From Tardiphaga sp. 709 (GTDB taxonomy: Bacteria > Pseudomonadota > Alphaproteobacteria > Rhizobiales > Xanthobacteraceae), in the NCBI RefSeq assembly GCF_032401055.1, contig NZ_CP135529.1:1550001-1614000 (forward strand): DNA of 64,000 bases. The letters are read 5' to 3'. Numbering within the stretch: the first letter of the stretch is position 1; each line of letters starts with the position of its first letter. The notes beneath the pieces are model-generated. The model saw nothing but the letters and a program-made list of their open reading frames with translations. It was not told where the DNA came from and did no database searches. This document shows positions 8,313 through 17,579 of the stretch, in pieces. The translations under genes were made by a program, and so were the position numbers.

Positions 8313-9020
8313 CTACTTGTCCAGCGCCTTGTAGTGCCGGAAGATGCCGTCCTTGTTGAAGGCAATGCGGCGGTCGCTGTCGAGATAGGCCTTGATGTTC
8401 GGGCGAGCCGCCACGCGGTCATGCAAATCGATCAGGCGTGGAATCTCCCGCTCGAATTTTGTCATGCGTTTCGGAAATGCGTAGCGCAGTCCTTCAACGA
8501 TCTGGAACAGGGACAGATCGACATAGGTCGCCTTGCGGCCGGTGACATAGGCGCCGTCGCTGGCCTTCAATATCCGCTCGAAATAGCCGAGATATTTCGG
8601 CACACGCTCTTTCAGGAATTCAGCACTGCGCTTTTTGGCCGGGCCTTTCTGATCCTCGTAATAGAGCGACACGCCGATCGGGTGATGGGTATCGTGCACC
8701 TCGGCCACGAAATCGGTGATCGTGAGCTGCAGCTCGTGCAGTTGCAGGCGCGCCGCTTCCGACTTCGGCGCCAGACCGTGACGTGGGCCGAGATAGAACA
8801 GGATGTTTGCTGTCTGGCCGATCACCATAGTGCCCGCCTTGAGGAATGGCGGTGCAAATGGCGGAATGCCCTTCTTACTGTCGAGCATCCTGGTCATTGC
8901 GGCCATGCCGCCCTTGCCGCGCGCCATGTCACGGTAATCCGCGCCGGCATCTTCGAGCGCCAGGCGCACGAATTCGCCGCGGCCCTGAATCGTCGGCCAG
9001 TAGTACAGCTCATATCGCAT
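8313..9020 (-). CDS. Glutathione S-transferase family protein
   Basis: The 235-residue product starts MRYELYYWPTIQGRGEFVRL, the thioredoxin-like N-terminal domain of sigma/alpha-like glutathione transferases, with the catalytic-type Tyr near residue 7 and GxGEFVRLALEDA helix. A TANILFYLG glutathione-contact helix follows near residue 75, then the all-helical C-terminal domain (FLKERVPKYLGYFERIL). Such enzymes conjugate or reduce electrophiles in the cytosol. The start at 9020 was chosen over an ATG five codons upstream because it gives the standard family N-terminus. Confidence 0.85.
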   Translation of the reverse strand: MRYELYYWPTIQGRGEFVRLALEDAGADYRDMARGKGGMAAMTRMLDSKKGIPPFAPPFLKAGTMVIGQTANILFYLGPRHGLAPKSEAARLQLHELQLTITDFVAEVHDTHHPIGVSLYYEDQKGPAKKRSAEFLKERVPKYLGYFERILKASDGAYVTGRKATYVDLSLFQIVEGLRYAFPKRMTKFEREIPRLIDLHDRVAARPNIKAYLDSDRRIAFNKDGIFRHYKALDK

Positions 9021-9132
9021 GCAGAACCTCGCCAAATGTCGCGTCAGGAGTGCCAGGGTAACTGCTCACCGCGGAATTCGTTCGCCGCGCTGGTCCGGCG
9101 AGAACTCCGCACCGTCGTCCAACTATCGCCAC

Positions 9133-9169
9133 AAAACGCGCCATGGCCGGGACAGGCCCGGCCATGGCG
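9133..9169 (-). terminator. Intrinsic terminator of the lectin-like gene
   Basis: A 13-base perfect stem (9139-9151 with 9157-9169) around a 5-base loop is followed, on the minus strand, by CGTTTTG. It lies 34 bases past the stop codon of the gene ending at 9203. The T-run is short. Confidence 0.65.
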
Positions 9170-9202
9170 GAGTGTATTGCTGCTCGTCTACCGCAACAGA
9201 AC

Positions 9203-9892
9203 TCAATTCGACGCGAAGCAGTACAGCAGCCCGTCGCCGCCGGTGCTCTTCAGGTCGTTCTGCGAGCAACCGCCGTCGGGGCCGCGCGACGGATGCGAGG
9301 TGTTCCATGACTTGGACGGCGGCTCTTCGTTCAACCCCGTACGATCGATATGGCCGACCATGGCGGCCCCCTGGGTGCTGCTCGTCCAGTTCTTGCAGGT
9401 GCGATCCTCACCAGCGGCAAAGGCTGTGCCGTCGGCCTGCGAGCCGGTCAGCACGTCATGGCGATTCGGCGTATCGCCGCGGCCGTTGATGACCTCGCCC
9501 TTCTCGCTGAGCGAGGTCTGCTTGGAGAGGTTGTTGCTGGCGCCATGCAAGTCGGCAACATCCTTGGCAACGACGACGCCCTTGGCATTCTTCCATGGGC
9601 CGTTGCCGATCCGGTCCTTGGCATTGATCGCGGGCTTGCCGTCGGCCGCCTGCGTCGAGAGATAAGCGCGCCAGGTCTTGGCGCCCGCGCCTGCAGCCTG
9701 CGCCAGCGTCTGGCAATGATTGTCGGCGCCGGCGAGGCCACCGAGATTGCCGCCATTGCCGATGCCATTGCTGGTGACGAAGAAGCTGGTATCCGCGCCC
9801 TGCGCGAACGATGGCGACGCTGCTGCGAGCCAGACGGCAGCAGCACCGGCGCATAGGCCGAGACGGGTCATGGTCGAGAGAATAGTGGGCAT
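9203..9892 (-). CDS. Secreted lectin-like (endostatin/collagen XVIII fold-like) protein
   Basis: This 229-residue protein has a signal peptide ending near PSFAQG, after MPTILSTMTRLGLCAGAAAV. The mature part has the pattern FFVTSNGIGNGGNLGGLAGA, then DNHCQTLA and KTWRAYLST, ending in GGDGLLYCFA. This is the C-type-lectin-like module often annotated simply as 'lectin' in rhizobial genomes. Four cysteines could form two disulfides. The start at 9892 has GGAGG five bases upstream. Ligand and role are unknown; an extracytoplasmic binding protein is the likeliest reading. Confidence 0.7.
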   Translation of the reverse strand: MPTILSTMTRLGLCAGAAAVWLAAASPSFAQGADTSFFVTSNGIGNGGNLGGLAGADNHCQTLAQAAGAGAKTWRAYLSTQAADGKPAINAKDRIGNGPWKNAKGVVVAKDVADLHGASNNLSKQTSLSEKGEVINGRGDTPNRHDVLTGSQADGTAFAAGEDRTCKNWTSSTQGAAMVGHIDRTGLNEEPPSKSWNTSHPSRGPDGGCSQNDLKSTGGDGLLYCFASN

Positions 9893-10028
9893 CGATTCCT
9901 CCAATTTGTTTTTGTAACCACGCAACGCCAGTCGCGATGGGACGCAACTGACCAACACGTCATCCGGCGGATTATTCCCGCTCTCATATTGAGATCATCA
10001 CCTGGCAATGCACATGCATAGGGCCAAC

Positions 10029-10058
10029 AAAAAAGCGCCGCGGAATGATCCGCGGCGC
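10029..10058 (-). terminator. Intrinsic terminator of the Tim44-like gene
   Basis: On the minus strand, GCGCCGCGG, a six-base loop and CCGCGGCGC form a perfect nine-pair stem that is followed directly by TTTTTTG. It lies 26 bases past the stop codon at 10085. Confidence 0.9.
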
Positions 10059-10084
10059 TCGGTAGATTTCGATGACGCCAAGGC

Positions 10085-11122
10085 TTACGCCTGCTGGATC
10101 GCCGACAGTTCCCAATCGGCGCCGCGCGGACGCACGAATGTCCAGATCTCGGTCGCTTCGATCGGCGTTTCGCTGCCAGCTACCAGACGGTTGGTGCCAC
10201 GCTCCAGCGTCTTGTCGACCAGCGAGAAGCGCATCGCGACGCTCGCATAGTCGGTGTCACCTTCGCGCCAAGCTTCCGCGAGGTCACCCTGCAGCAGCTT
10301 CACATCCGACACCTTGTTGATGTCGTTGCGGGCCTTGTTCTCGGCGAGGTCCTTGGCGAAGTACGACACCATCTCAGGCGTCGACAGTTTGCCGAGCTTC
10401 TCGACATCCTCGTTCGACCAGGCGGCCTGCACGTCGCTGAGCAGCTTCTCGAAAGCTTCATAATCCTGCGGCGCGATCTCGATCGGCTTGTCATTGGAGC
10501 CGCCGCCGAAACCAAAGCCACCGAGACCACTGCGCTGGGTCGGCTGTGCGCCATAACCCTGCTGCGCCTGGTTCATGTGCGCCTGGTTCTGGTCGGGACC
10601 ATTGCCCGGACCCGTATAGGTCGAGCTGGCCGGACCGGCATAGGCGGACGCCGTCTGGTTACGACGCTGCCACCAGGACATCGCGAGGCGGACAACGATG
10701 ATGATCAGGCCGACCTGCAGCAGCAGGCCGATGATCGACGAGATACCGCCGAGGCCGCTGAACAGACCACCGCCGAACAGCATGCCGAGCAGGCCTGCGC
10801 CGAGGAAGCCGGCAGCAAGGCCGCCGAGCATGCCCATGCCCGGACGGTTGAAGAAACCGCCCTTGCTGGCTGCGCCCGTGGTCGCGCTGTTCATGCCCGG
10901 CGAACCTGGCTGTTGCATGGTGCGGTTGAACGGCTGAGCCGCGTTAGGCGCCGTCGATGTGCTCGGCGGGGCCGAGAACGTGCGGTTGCCGCGCGAGCCC
11001 GAGCTGCTGCCACCGCCAACGCGGGCGTCGGCAGAGGAGATTGCAATGGTGAGCGGCATCGCCAGCGAAAGGACGACGGCCATCGTCTTGACGACGCCGC
11101 GCATGCTGAACGTGAAAGTCAT
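10085..11122 (-). CDS. Tim44-like domain membrane protein
   Basis: This 345-residue protein has an N-terminal signal or anchor (residues 8-30) ending in SSADARVGGG. A Ser/Pro/Gln-rich linker follows, then a glycine-rich hydrophobic hairpin (LGGLAAGFLGAGLLG to LLLQVGLIIIVVRLAMSWW, about residues 100-160). After a second Gly/Gln-rich linker comes a C-terminal Tim44-like domain (about residues 225-345, from APQDYEAFEKLLSDVQAAW). Related bacterial proteins are membrane-tethered and poorly understood. The start at 11122 is preferred because GAGGG lies seven bases upstream; the ATG two codons earlier overlaps that site. Confidence 0.8.
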   Translation of the reverse strand: MTFTFSMRGVVKTMAVVLSLAMPLTIAISSADARVGGGSSSGSRGNRTFSAPPSTSTAPNAAQPFNRTMQQPGSPGMNSATTGAASKGGFFNRPGMGMLGGLAAGFLGAGLLGMLFGGGLFSGLGGISSIIGLLLQVGLIIIVVRLAMSWWQRRNQTASAYAGPASSTYTGPGNGPDQNQAHMNQAQQGYGAQPTQRSGLGGFGFGGGSNDKPIEIAPQDYEAFEKLLSDVQAAWSNEDVEKLGKLSTPEMVSYFAKDLAENKARNDINKVSDVKLLQGDLAEAWREGDTDYASVAMRFSLVDKTLERGTNRLVAGSETPIEATEIWTFVRPRGADWELSAIQQA

Positions 11123-11332
11123 GGTCATTCCCTCAATCCCCGGCAGGGGGAAAACACCCCTAACATGGCTACCCCAGCCTAAAAGGGAAGCACCGTTCGA
11201 GGGTAAACGCTGCGGCCCTCGGTCGCGGCTCGCCATTGAACCTTTGGCGTAGAAGTCACCTTGCATTCAAATACTTATGCTGCATTGCGAAGTTTGGTGC
11301 ATGGTCGAACCAAGGCGTTTTGGCGACTGGCC

Positions 11333-11428
11333 GTAGGATGGGTAGAGCGGAGCGAAACCCATCATTTTAACCGCCAGATCGATGGGTTTCGCTTCGGCGC
11401 TTGCGCGCCTTCGCTCTACCCATCCTAC
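11333..11428. repeat. Dispersed palindromic repeat (GTAGGATGGGTAGAGC type)
   Basis: The outer arms GTAGGATGGGTAGAGCG (11333-) and CGCTCTACCCATCCTAC (-11428) are exact inverted copies. Inner arms GCGAAACCCATC and GATGGGTTTCGC extend the fold, making an element of about 96 bases able to form a long hairpin. Elements of this consensus are scattered through Bradyrhizobium/Rhodopseudomonas intergenic regions. It sits between cckA and the Tim44-like gene, within an otherwise featureless 324-base gap, and may act as a transcription end or RNA stabiliser. Confidence 0.8.
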
Positions 11429-11446
11429 ACTTTCACCCAATGCGGT

Positions 11447-14020
11447 TCACGACGGTGCCATGGTTTCCTTGACCTTGGCGATCAGCGCGCTCAGGGCGAA
11501 CGGCTTGGCCAGGAAGGCGAATTGCTGGTTTTCAGGCAGGCTCTTTTCGAAGGCTTCTTCGGCGTAACCTGACACGAAGATAATGCGAATATCCGCATTG
11601 CGGGCGCGCATCTCCTTCAGCAGCGTCGGTCCATCCATCTCCGGCATCACCACGTCGGAGACCACGAGATCGATGGCGCCGTTCTGCTCGTCGAACAGCT
11701 CCATCGCTTCGACACCGTTGCCGGCTTCGACCACCGTATAACCGCGCGAGCGCAGACCGCGGGCGTTCAGCGCACGCAGGCCTTCTTCATCTTCGACCAG
11801 CAGGATGGTGCCCTGGCCGGTCAGGTCCGCGCGCGGCTTGGCGTCGGCAGCGGCTTCCTTGGCGGCGACGGCGGCCGCGATCGCCGGGTCGGGAGCAACT
11901 TCTTTTTCCTGATGATGGCGCGGCAGGAAGATGCGGAACGTGGTGCCTTTGCCCGGCTCGGAGTCGACATAAACGAAACCGCCGGTCTGCTTGACGATGC
12001 CGTAGACCGTGGAGAGGCCGAGGCCGGTGCCCTTGCCGACATCCTTGGTGGAGAAGAACGGCTCGAAGATCTTCTCGACGATATCGGCGGGAATGCCAGT
12101 GCCGGTATCGCTGACATCGATACGCACATAGTCCGATGGCGGCATGCCCTTATAGGACAGTCGCCCGGCTTCCTCGGCCGAGACGTTGACGGTGCGCACA
12201 GTCAACGCGCCGCCGTCCGGCATCGCGTCGCGCGCATTGACCGCGAGATTCACGATCACCTGCTCGAATTGCGAGATGTCGACCTTCACCGGCCACAGAT
12301 CGCGGCCGTGCACGACTTCGAGTTTGACCTTCTCGCCGATCAGGCGCTTCAGCAGCAGATCGATATCGGACAGCGCATCGCCAAGATTGAGCACCGTCGG
12401 GCGCAGCGTCTGGCGGCGCGAGAATGCGAGCAACTGGCGCACCAGTGTCGCCGCGCGCGTCGCGTTCTGCTTGATCTGCATGATGTCCTGGAACGACGGA
12501 TCGGTCGGCTTGTGCGCGTTCAGCAGGAAGTCGTTGGCCATCATGATGGCGGAGAGCACGTTGTTGAAGTCATGCGCGATGCCGCCGGCCAACTGGCCGA
12601 TGGTGTCCATCTTCTGGGCCTGGTTGACCTGGTTCTCGAGCGTGCGGCGCTCGGTGGTCTCCAGCATGTAGACGATGGCCGCTTCGGTCTCGCGCTCGTT
12701 CTCCTCCACAGCGGTGACAAAGAACTGTCCCCAGCGCTCCTTGGCACCTTCCAGCAGCGCTTCCACCGGCGGGATATCGCCCTGCCCCTGGGCGGCGTGG
12801 CCGATGGCCGCGACGAGCTGGTTGCGGTCGCGGTCGCTGACGGCGGCGAGGATCGACTTGTTGACCGCGCCGGATGTGTTGAGGCTCTGCGCCAGCTTGG
12901 CGAAACGGGCATTGCCGCGCACCACGGTGCCGTCGCGATCCACCGTCGCAATGGCCATCGGCGTATGGTCGAAGAAGCGCATGAAGCGCACTTCGGCGGC
13001 GCGTTGCGGATCCGAGCGCTCGTCGCGGGCGCGGCTGATGACAAGGGTGCGCGACGCACCCGGCACGCCGTCGGCGCCGAAAGCGAGCTTGTGATAGAGC
13101 CGCACCGGCATGGTCTTGCCGTTACGCATGCGCAGGTCAATGTCGAAGACTTCGGTTTTGACCTCGCCGGGCATCGGCACAATGGATGTCAGCAACGAGG
13201 CGCCGTCACCAGAGACGATGTCGGTCAACTTCAGACCGCCGGAGCCGATCTCGGCAAGATCGTGATCGAGCCAGTTCGCCAACGTGGCGTTGACGTAAAC
13301 CAGCTCGCCCTTTGGATTGACCGAGAAGAAGCCGCAAGGCGCGTGATCGAGATATTCGATGGCGTGCTGCAATTCCTGGAATACGTCTTCCTGGCGTTGC
13401 CGATCGCGGGAAATATCGGCCACCGACCACACCGTGGATTTGGCCTCGCGCTTGCCCTCACCCAGTGGACGCACGCGCATGCGCAGCCAGCGGCCGTGGC
13501 TGCCGTCGGGCGCTGCGACACGGACTTCCTCCTGCTGGCGCTTGCCCTCACGGGCAGCCTTGAGCAGGCGGAAGACGGCTTCGGAGACATCCGGATTACC
13601 GATGAAGACGCGCTCGACCGGTCGCGCATCCTGTGCGGAGGCCGCGCCGGTCAATGTGAGATAGGCAGCATTGGCATAGACCACATGGCCCCGCGCATCG
13701 GTGACCGCGATACCGTCAAAGGCGTGATCGGCCACGGTGCGCATGATCGGATCGTCGGAGGTGCGATCGGCAAAGCGGACAATACCGGCGGCAAAGGCGA
13801 ACAACACGAACAGGCCGACCATCGCCAGCAGCGCCAGCAGGCCCAGAATATAAGGCTGCGCCTGAGCCCGGCCGAGAGTCATGAATGCCACCGCGCAGGC
13901 GATGATCGCGGCGGCAATCAGCAGCACCAGCACGATGCTGCCGCTGCGCCGGGCCGGCTCGTGCAGAACCGGATTCTGCGCCGTCATCGATTGGCGATCG
14001 TGGTCGGTCTCGGCGGTCAT
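11447..14020 (-). CDS. cckA: Cell-cycle hybrid histidine kinase CckA
   Basis: This 857-residue hybrid sensor kinase has two membrane segments at about residues 28-80. Two or three PAS domains follow (about 95-455; [20 protein letters not shown] begins the first). The HisKA domain has the phospho-acceptor His483 in [14 protein letters not shown]. The ATPase domain (about 580-700) contains [18 protein letters not shown] and [15 protein letters not shown] receiver domain closes the protein, with phospho-acceptor Asp789 in [12 protein letters not shown]. This is the CckA layout. CckA autophosphorylates, passes phosphate through ChpT to CtrA and CpdR, and is controlled by DivL/DivK in alphaproteobacteria. 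It follows flhB by 173 bases on the same strand, and CtrA-type boxes occur elsewhere in the window. Confidence 0.92.
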   Translation of the reverse strand: MTAETDHDRQSMTAQNPVLHEPARRSGSIVLVLLIAAAIIACAVAFMTLGRAQAQPYILGLLALLAMVGLFVLFAFAAGIVRFADRTSDDPIMRTVADHAFDGIAVTDARGHVVYANAAYLTLTGAASAQDARPVERVFIGNPDVSEAVFRLLKAAREGKRQQEEVRVAAPDGSHGRWLRMRVRPLGEGKREAKSTVWSVADISRDRQRQEDVFQELQHAIEYLDHAPCGFFSVNPKGELVYVNATLANWLDHDLAEIGSGGLKLTDIVSGDGASLLTSIVPMPGEVKTEVFDIDLRMRNGKTMPVRLYHKLAFGADGVPGASRTLVISRARDERSDPQRAAEVRFMRFFDHTPMAIATVDRDGTVVRGNARFAKLAQSLNTSGAVNKSILAAVSDRDRNQLVAAIGHAAQGQGDIPPVEALLEGAKERWGQFFVTAVEENERETEAAIVYMLETTERRTLENQVNQAQKMDTIGQLAGGIAHDFNNVLSAIMMANDFLLNAHKPTDPSFQDIMQIKQNATRAATLVRQLLAFSRRQTLRPTVLNLGDALSDIDLLLKRLIGEKVKLEVVHGRDLWPVKVDISQFEQVIVNLAVNARDAMPDGGALTVRTVNVSAEEAGRLSYKGMPPSDYVRIDVSDTGTGIPADIVEKIFEPFFSTKDVGKGTGLGLSTVYGIVKQTGGFVYVDSEPGKGTTFRIFLPRHHQEKEVAPDPAIAAAVAAKEAAADAKPRADLTGQGTILLVEDEEGLRALNARGLRSRGYTVVEAGNGVEAMELFDEQNGAIDLVVSDVVMPEMDGPTLLKEMRARNADIRIIFVSGYAEEAFEKSLPENQQFAFLAKPFALSALIAKVKETMAPS

Positions 14021-14193
14021 CGGACGGTTCGTCGCCTGTTGGCAGTTGCGGCAGCGCGGGTTTGCGCGCCTCCTGAGTGCATCAATCGGCTGGCCTTACG
14101 CAAGCGCCGCGTCGGCCTATTCGCTTCCAATCCGCCGATTCTGCAACACGTTCCCGGCCCCTCGCCCGGCCCTTTGCCAGGCGCTTTCCCGAA

Positions 14194-15267
14194 TCATGGC
14201 GTGCGCCCGGACAGGCCGCGCTTCAGGCCCATGACGTAGCCAATGACTTCGGCCACCGCATGGTAGTGTTCGCCCGGAATTTCCTCGTCGATCTCGACGG
14301 TGGCGTAAAGCGCGCGCGCCAGCGGCACGTTCTCGACGATCGGAATGTCGTGCTTGCCGGCAACTTCCCTGATCTTCAGCGCGATGTTGTCGACGCCTTT
14401 GGCCACGCAGATCGGCGCGGTCATGCCGCGCTCATAGGACAGCGCCACGGCGTAGTGCGTCGGGTTGGTGATGATCACCGACGCCTTCGGCACCGCTGCC
14501 ATCATGCGCTTCTTCATGTTTTGCTGACGCAGCTGCTTGATCTTGCCCTTGATGTGGGGGTCACCCTCGGACTGCTTGTATTCTTCCTTCACTTCCTGCA
14601 GCGACATCTTCAGCTTCTCGTACCAGGTGCGGTACTGGAAGAAGAAGTCGGCAATGGCGACGAAGGCGAGCATCGCCACCACCGAACCCATGAGCTGCAG
14701 TGTCAGCGATGTGGTGATGCCGAGGATCGCCGACGGATCGATATGGATCAGCGCATCCAGACGAAAACGCTCGGGCCACAGCACCGCGCACATCACGGCG
14801 CCGAGCAGCACAAGCTTGAACAGCCCCTTAAGGAAATTAGCCAGCGCCTGCTTGCCGAAGACACGCTTGGCGCCTTCCATCGGCGACAGCTTGCTGAACT
14901 TGGGCACCAGACCTTCGGTGGAGAACACCAGCCGGTGCTGGATCAGATTGCCGGCAAGCGCGGCGATCACGAGAAACAGGATCGGCATGCCCATGGTGGA
15001 CAAGATGGACATGCAGAGACTCTTGGCCAGCAGCAATAGTCCGGGCCCGTCGGTCCGTATCATCCAGGAATTTTGCAGAAGGTTTTTAAGCGGCGTTTGC
15101 AGCCCGCCGCCGACCGAGCCGTTGAAGGTCGACAAGACCAGCGTCGCGCCCGCCAGCAGGAACCAGGTATTGACCTCCTGGCTTTTGGCTACGTCACCGC
15201 GTTCGTGAGCATCGTCGAGCTTTTTTTGCGTGGGGTCATGTGTCTTCTCGGAATCGTCGTCGGCCAT
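14194..15267 (-). CDS. flhB: Flagellar export switch protein FlhB
   Basis: This 357-residue inner-membrane component of the flagellar type III export gate starts MADDDSEKTHDPTQKKLDDA. It has four membrane segments (about residues 33-215) and a cytosolic domain holding the self-cleavage site Asn268-Pro-Thr-His in IITNPTHYAVALSYERG. Cleavage there switches export from rod/hook to filament substrates. Length is normal. It is the last flagellar gene of the flgB-flgC-fliE-fliQ-fliR-flhB unit, starting 10 bases after fliR, with cckA next. Confidence 0.95.
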   Translation of the reverse strand: MADDDSEKTHDPTQKKLDDAHERGDVAKSQEVNTWFLLAGATLVLSTFNGSVGGGLQTPLKNLLQNSWMIRTDGPGLLLLAKSLCMSILSTMGMPILFLVIAALAGNLIQHRLVFSTEGLVPKFSKLSPMEGAKRVFGKQALANFLKGLFKLVLLGAVMCAVLWPERFRLDALIHIDPSAILGITTSLTLQLMGSVVAMLAFVAIADFFFQYRTWYEKLKMSLQEVKEEYKQSEGDPHIKGKIKQLRQQNMKKRMMAAVPKASVIITNPTHYAVALSYERGMTAPICVAKGVDNIALKIREVAGKHDIPIVENVPLARALYATVEIDEEIPGEHYHAVAEVIGYVMGLKRGLSGRTP

Positions 15268-15277
15268 CCGCGCGCCC

Positions 15278-16048
15278 CTATATCCGCGGCATCATTTGTT
15301 GCATGACGCCGGTGACGTATTCGAGGTAGGTCCCCATCATGGTCGCGAGCACGACGGCAAAGATCAGGAATCCGATCATGATCGAAAGCGGTACACCGAC
15401 GAAATAGACCTGCATCTGCGGCATCAGCCGTGCCAGCACGCCAAGCCCCATGTTGAAGACGAGGCCGAACACCAGGAAAGGCGCAGCAAGCTGCGTGCCG
15501 ATCTTGAACGCCGCCGCGAAGGCATTGGTCGCGAGCTTCGCCACATCGCCCGTCGACATGATCTCGCCGGGCGCGAAAATCTTGTAGCTGTCATTAATGG
15601 CGGCGATCACAAGGTGATGCGTATCGGTGGCGAACAGCATCGTGATGCCGAGCATCGTGAGAAAATTGCCGATCAGCACGCCCTGCTGACCCTGTGTCGG
15701 ATCCACCGAGGTGACGAAGCCGAGACCGAGTTGCTGTGCGATGATCGATCCGGCGACCTGCAGCGCCGACAGCGTGACGCGCGCTGTGGCGCCGAGCACG
15801 ACGCCGATGATGATCTCATGCACCAGCAGAACCAGCATCGGCACGATTGATCCCATATCGACGTTATAGGCGCCGCGATGCGCCGGCAGCATGAGAAGGG
15901 TCAGTCCCAATGCGATCGATAGCTTGGCCCGTGCGGGAATGTTGGTTTCGCCAAAGCCCGGCATCAACATCACCATCGTACCGATGCGGGCGAAGGCCAG
16001 CATGAAGGCAGCGGCGAGAGCGGGCAGAAGCGAGACATCGATGCGCAT
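15278..16048 (-). CDS. fliR: Flagellar export gate protein FliR
   Basis: This 256-residue hydrophobic protein has about six membrane segments. The start LLPALAAAFMLAFARIGTMV and the sequence GFGETNIPARAKLSIALGLT are the FliR family signature of the first cytoplasmic loop. FliR joins FliP and FliQ in the helical export-gate core of the basal body. It is 13 bases from fliQ and 10 bases from flhB, so the three are surely co-transcribed. Confidence 0.95.
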   Translation of the reverse strand: MRIDVSLLPALAAAFMLAFARIGTMVMLMPGFGETNIPARAKLSIALGLTLLMLPAHRGAYNVDMGSIVPMLVLLVHEIIIGVVLGATARVTLSALQVAGSIIAQQLGLGFVTSVDPTQGQQGVLIGNFLTMLGITMLFATDTHHLVIAAINDSYKIFAPGEIMSTGDVAKLATNAFAAAFKIGTQLAAPFLVFGLVFNMGLGVLARLMPQMQVYFVGVPLSIMIGFLIFAVVLATMMGTYLEYVTGVMQQMMPRI

Positions 16049-16061
16049 ACGGGATTGTGCA

Positions 16062-16325
16062 TCACCCCCCGATGATTCGCGACGATATCCGCAACATGTA
16101 GCTCGACAATGCGTCCCCCATGAACGGGAGCGTCAGCATCATGGTGGCAAAGACCGCGAGAATCTTCGGTACGAAGACCAGCGACTGTTCCTGGATCTGG
16201 GTCAGCGCCTGCACCAGCGACACCACGACGCCGACCAAGAGGCCCACGACCATCAGCGGACCGGACACGATCACAATCGTCCAGATCGCATCACGGGCAA
16301 CGTCGAGAGTTTCGGGGCCGGTCAT
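16062..16325 (-). CDS. fliQ: Flagellar export gate protein FliQ
   Basis: This 87-residue protein has two membrane segments separated by the conserved VVSLVQALTQIQEQSLVFVPK loop motif that defines FliQ. Four copies wrap the FliP-FliR core of the export gate. Length is standard. It lies between fliE (42-base gap) and fliR (13-base gap) on the same strand. Confidence 0.95.
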   Translation of the reverse strand: MTGPETLDVARDAIWTIVIVSGPLMVVGLLVGVVVSLVQALTQIQEQSLVFVPKILAVFATMMLTLPFMGDALSSYMLRISSRIIGG

Positions 16326-16367
16326 TGCAGTAATCCTTGTGTTACGCGGTGTTTGTGGTGAGGAGGA

Positions 16368-16694
16368 TCAGATCGGCATCTTCATGATGTCTTCGTAGGA
16401 CTGGATGACGCGATCGCGCACCGAGACCAGCGTCGAAACGGCGACGTCGGTTTCCGCAACTGCCGTGACCACGTCCATCACATTGGCCTTGCCGTTGGCC
16501 ATTGCGATGGTCTGCGCATCCGACTTACGGCCGGAATCGAGCACGCTGCCCAGCGCGTCCTTGAGGACCGCGCCGAACGACTGACCACCACCGGCGTCCG
16601 CCGCCTTGTTGAGACCGCCACCGACGCCACCACCGGCGTCCATGATGCGCGAGAGAGCCGAGTAAGCGTTGGCGGCGACAGAGGGAGTTGCCAT
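16368..16694 (-). CDS. fliE: Flagellar hook-basal body protein FliE
   Basis: This 108-residue protein has the C-terminal FliE signature: QTIAMANGKANVMDVVTAVA, then ETDVAVSTLVSVRDRVIQSY and EDIMKMPI. FliE links the MS ring and export gate to the proximal rod. The N-terminal 40 residues are Gly- and Ala-rich and expected to be flexible. It follows flgC by 16 bases. Confidence 0.93.
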   Translation of the reverse strand: MATPSVAANAYSALSRIMDAGGGVGGGLNKAADAGGGQSFGAVLKDALGSVLDSGRKSDAQTIAMANGKANVMDVVTAVAETDVAVSTLVSVRDRVIQSYEDIMKMPI

Positions 16695-16710
16695 GGTTCA
16701 GCTGTCCTGT

Positions 16711-17136
16711 TCAGGCCTTGAGGATGTCGAGCGTGCGTTGGATCATCCGGCGCGTGGCGCTGATGATGTTGAGATTGGCTTCGTAGGAGCGCTGCGCTTC
16801 CTTCATGTCCGTCATTTCCACCAGCGAATTCACGTTGGGGTATTTGACGTTGCCGGCGGCATCCGCCGCGGGATTGCCGGGCTCGTAGCGCGTGGGAAAC
16901 GCAGACTGGTCGGGCCTGATGCGGCCGAGGCCGACGATGCGGGCATCCAGCGAGCGGTCCAGCTCGGATTTGAAGGTCGGCACCTTGCGGCGATAGGGGT
17001 CTCCGCCGGCGTTCTGTGATGTAGACTGCGCATTGGCGATGTTTTCCGAAATCACCCGCATGCGACCCGCCTGGGCGCGCAGACCGGAGGTCGCGATGCC
17101 CATGGAGCGCGAGAAGTCGCTGATATCGTCTGCCAT
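16711..17136 (-). CDS. flgC: Flagellar proximal rod protein FlgC
   Basis: This 141-residue rod protein begins with the rod/hook N-terminal motif GIATSGLRAQAGRMRVISEN-IANAQS. It closes with VNSLVEMTDMKEAQRSYEAN and LNIISATRRMIQRTLDILKA, the matching C-terminal coiled region. FlgC is one of the rod segments outside the MS ring. Length is standard. It starts 29 bases after flgB. Confidence 0.95.
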   Translation of the reverse strand: MADDISDFSRSMGIATSGLRAQAGRMRVISENIANAQSTSQNAGGDPYRRKVPTFKSELDRSLDARIVGLGRIRPDQSAFPTRYEPGNPAADAAGNVKYPNVNSLVEMTDMKEAQRSYEANLNIISATRRMIQRTLDILKA

Positions 17137-17165
17137 GATGAGCTCCCTTTATGCGCGCGGCGGCG

Positions 17166-17579
17166 TCAGCGCTTGCCGATAGCGGTCTTCAACAGACCGA
17201 GGCTGCGGGTGTAGAGCGAGGTTGCCGCGGCATAGTCCATCTGGTTGGCCGAGACCTTGAGCATCTCGTCTTCCAGATTGACGGCATTGCCGGCGGGGCG
17301 GGTCTCGTAGCCGACCCGGCTGTTCTGGTTGAAAGAGGCCGAGCCTCCGGTCGGCAGGATATTGGTGCCGGCGGCGCGCATCATCGGCAGCGAGCCCATG
17401 CCGCCCGCCGCGACGGACGTGTTCCCGGCCTTGTCGAATTTCGGTTCCACGAGATCGCGGGGGCGGAAGTTCGGAGTGTCCGAATTGGAGATATTTTCGG
17501 CCAGCACACGCTGGCGCTCCTGATGCCACTGCATCTTGGTGCGCAGCGCCGACAACATCGGCATGTCGCTGATCGCCAT
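17166..17579 (-). CDS. flgB: Flagellar proximal rod protein FlgB
   Basis: This 137-residue rod protein carries the N-terminal motif RQRVLAENISNSDTPNFRPRDL and the C-terminal motif DEMLKVSANQMDYAAATSLY. FlgB is the most proximal rod subunit. As first gene of the flgB-flgC-fliE-fliQ-fliR-flhB unit, it has a CtrA-type box 63 bases before its start codon (17642-17657), fitting an early class of flagellar genes. Confidence 0.95.
   Translation of the reverse strand: MAISDMPMLSALRTKMQWHQERQRVLAENISNSDTPNFRPRDLVEPKFDKAGNTSVAAGGMGSLPMMRAAGTNILPTGGSASFNQNSRVGYETRPAGNAVNLEDEMLKVSANQMDYAAATSLYTRSLGLLKTAIGKR

Noticed and set aside
11912-14239. A 775-codon plus-strand frame opposite cckA
   Set aside because: The minus strand encodes complete CckA motifs; the antisense product is low-complexity and lacks a ribosome site.
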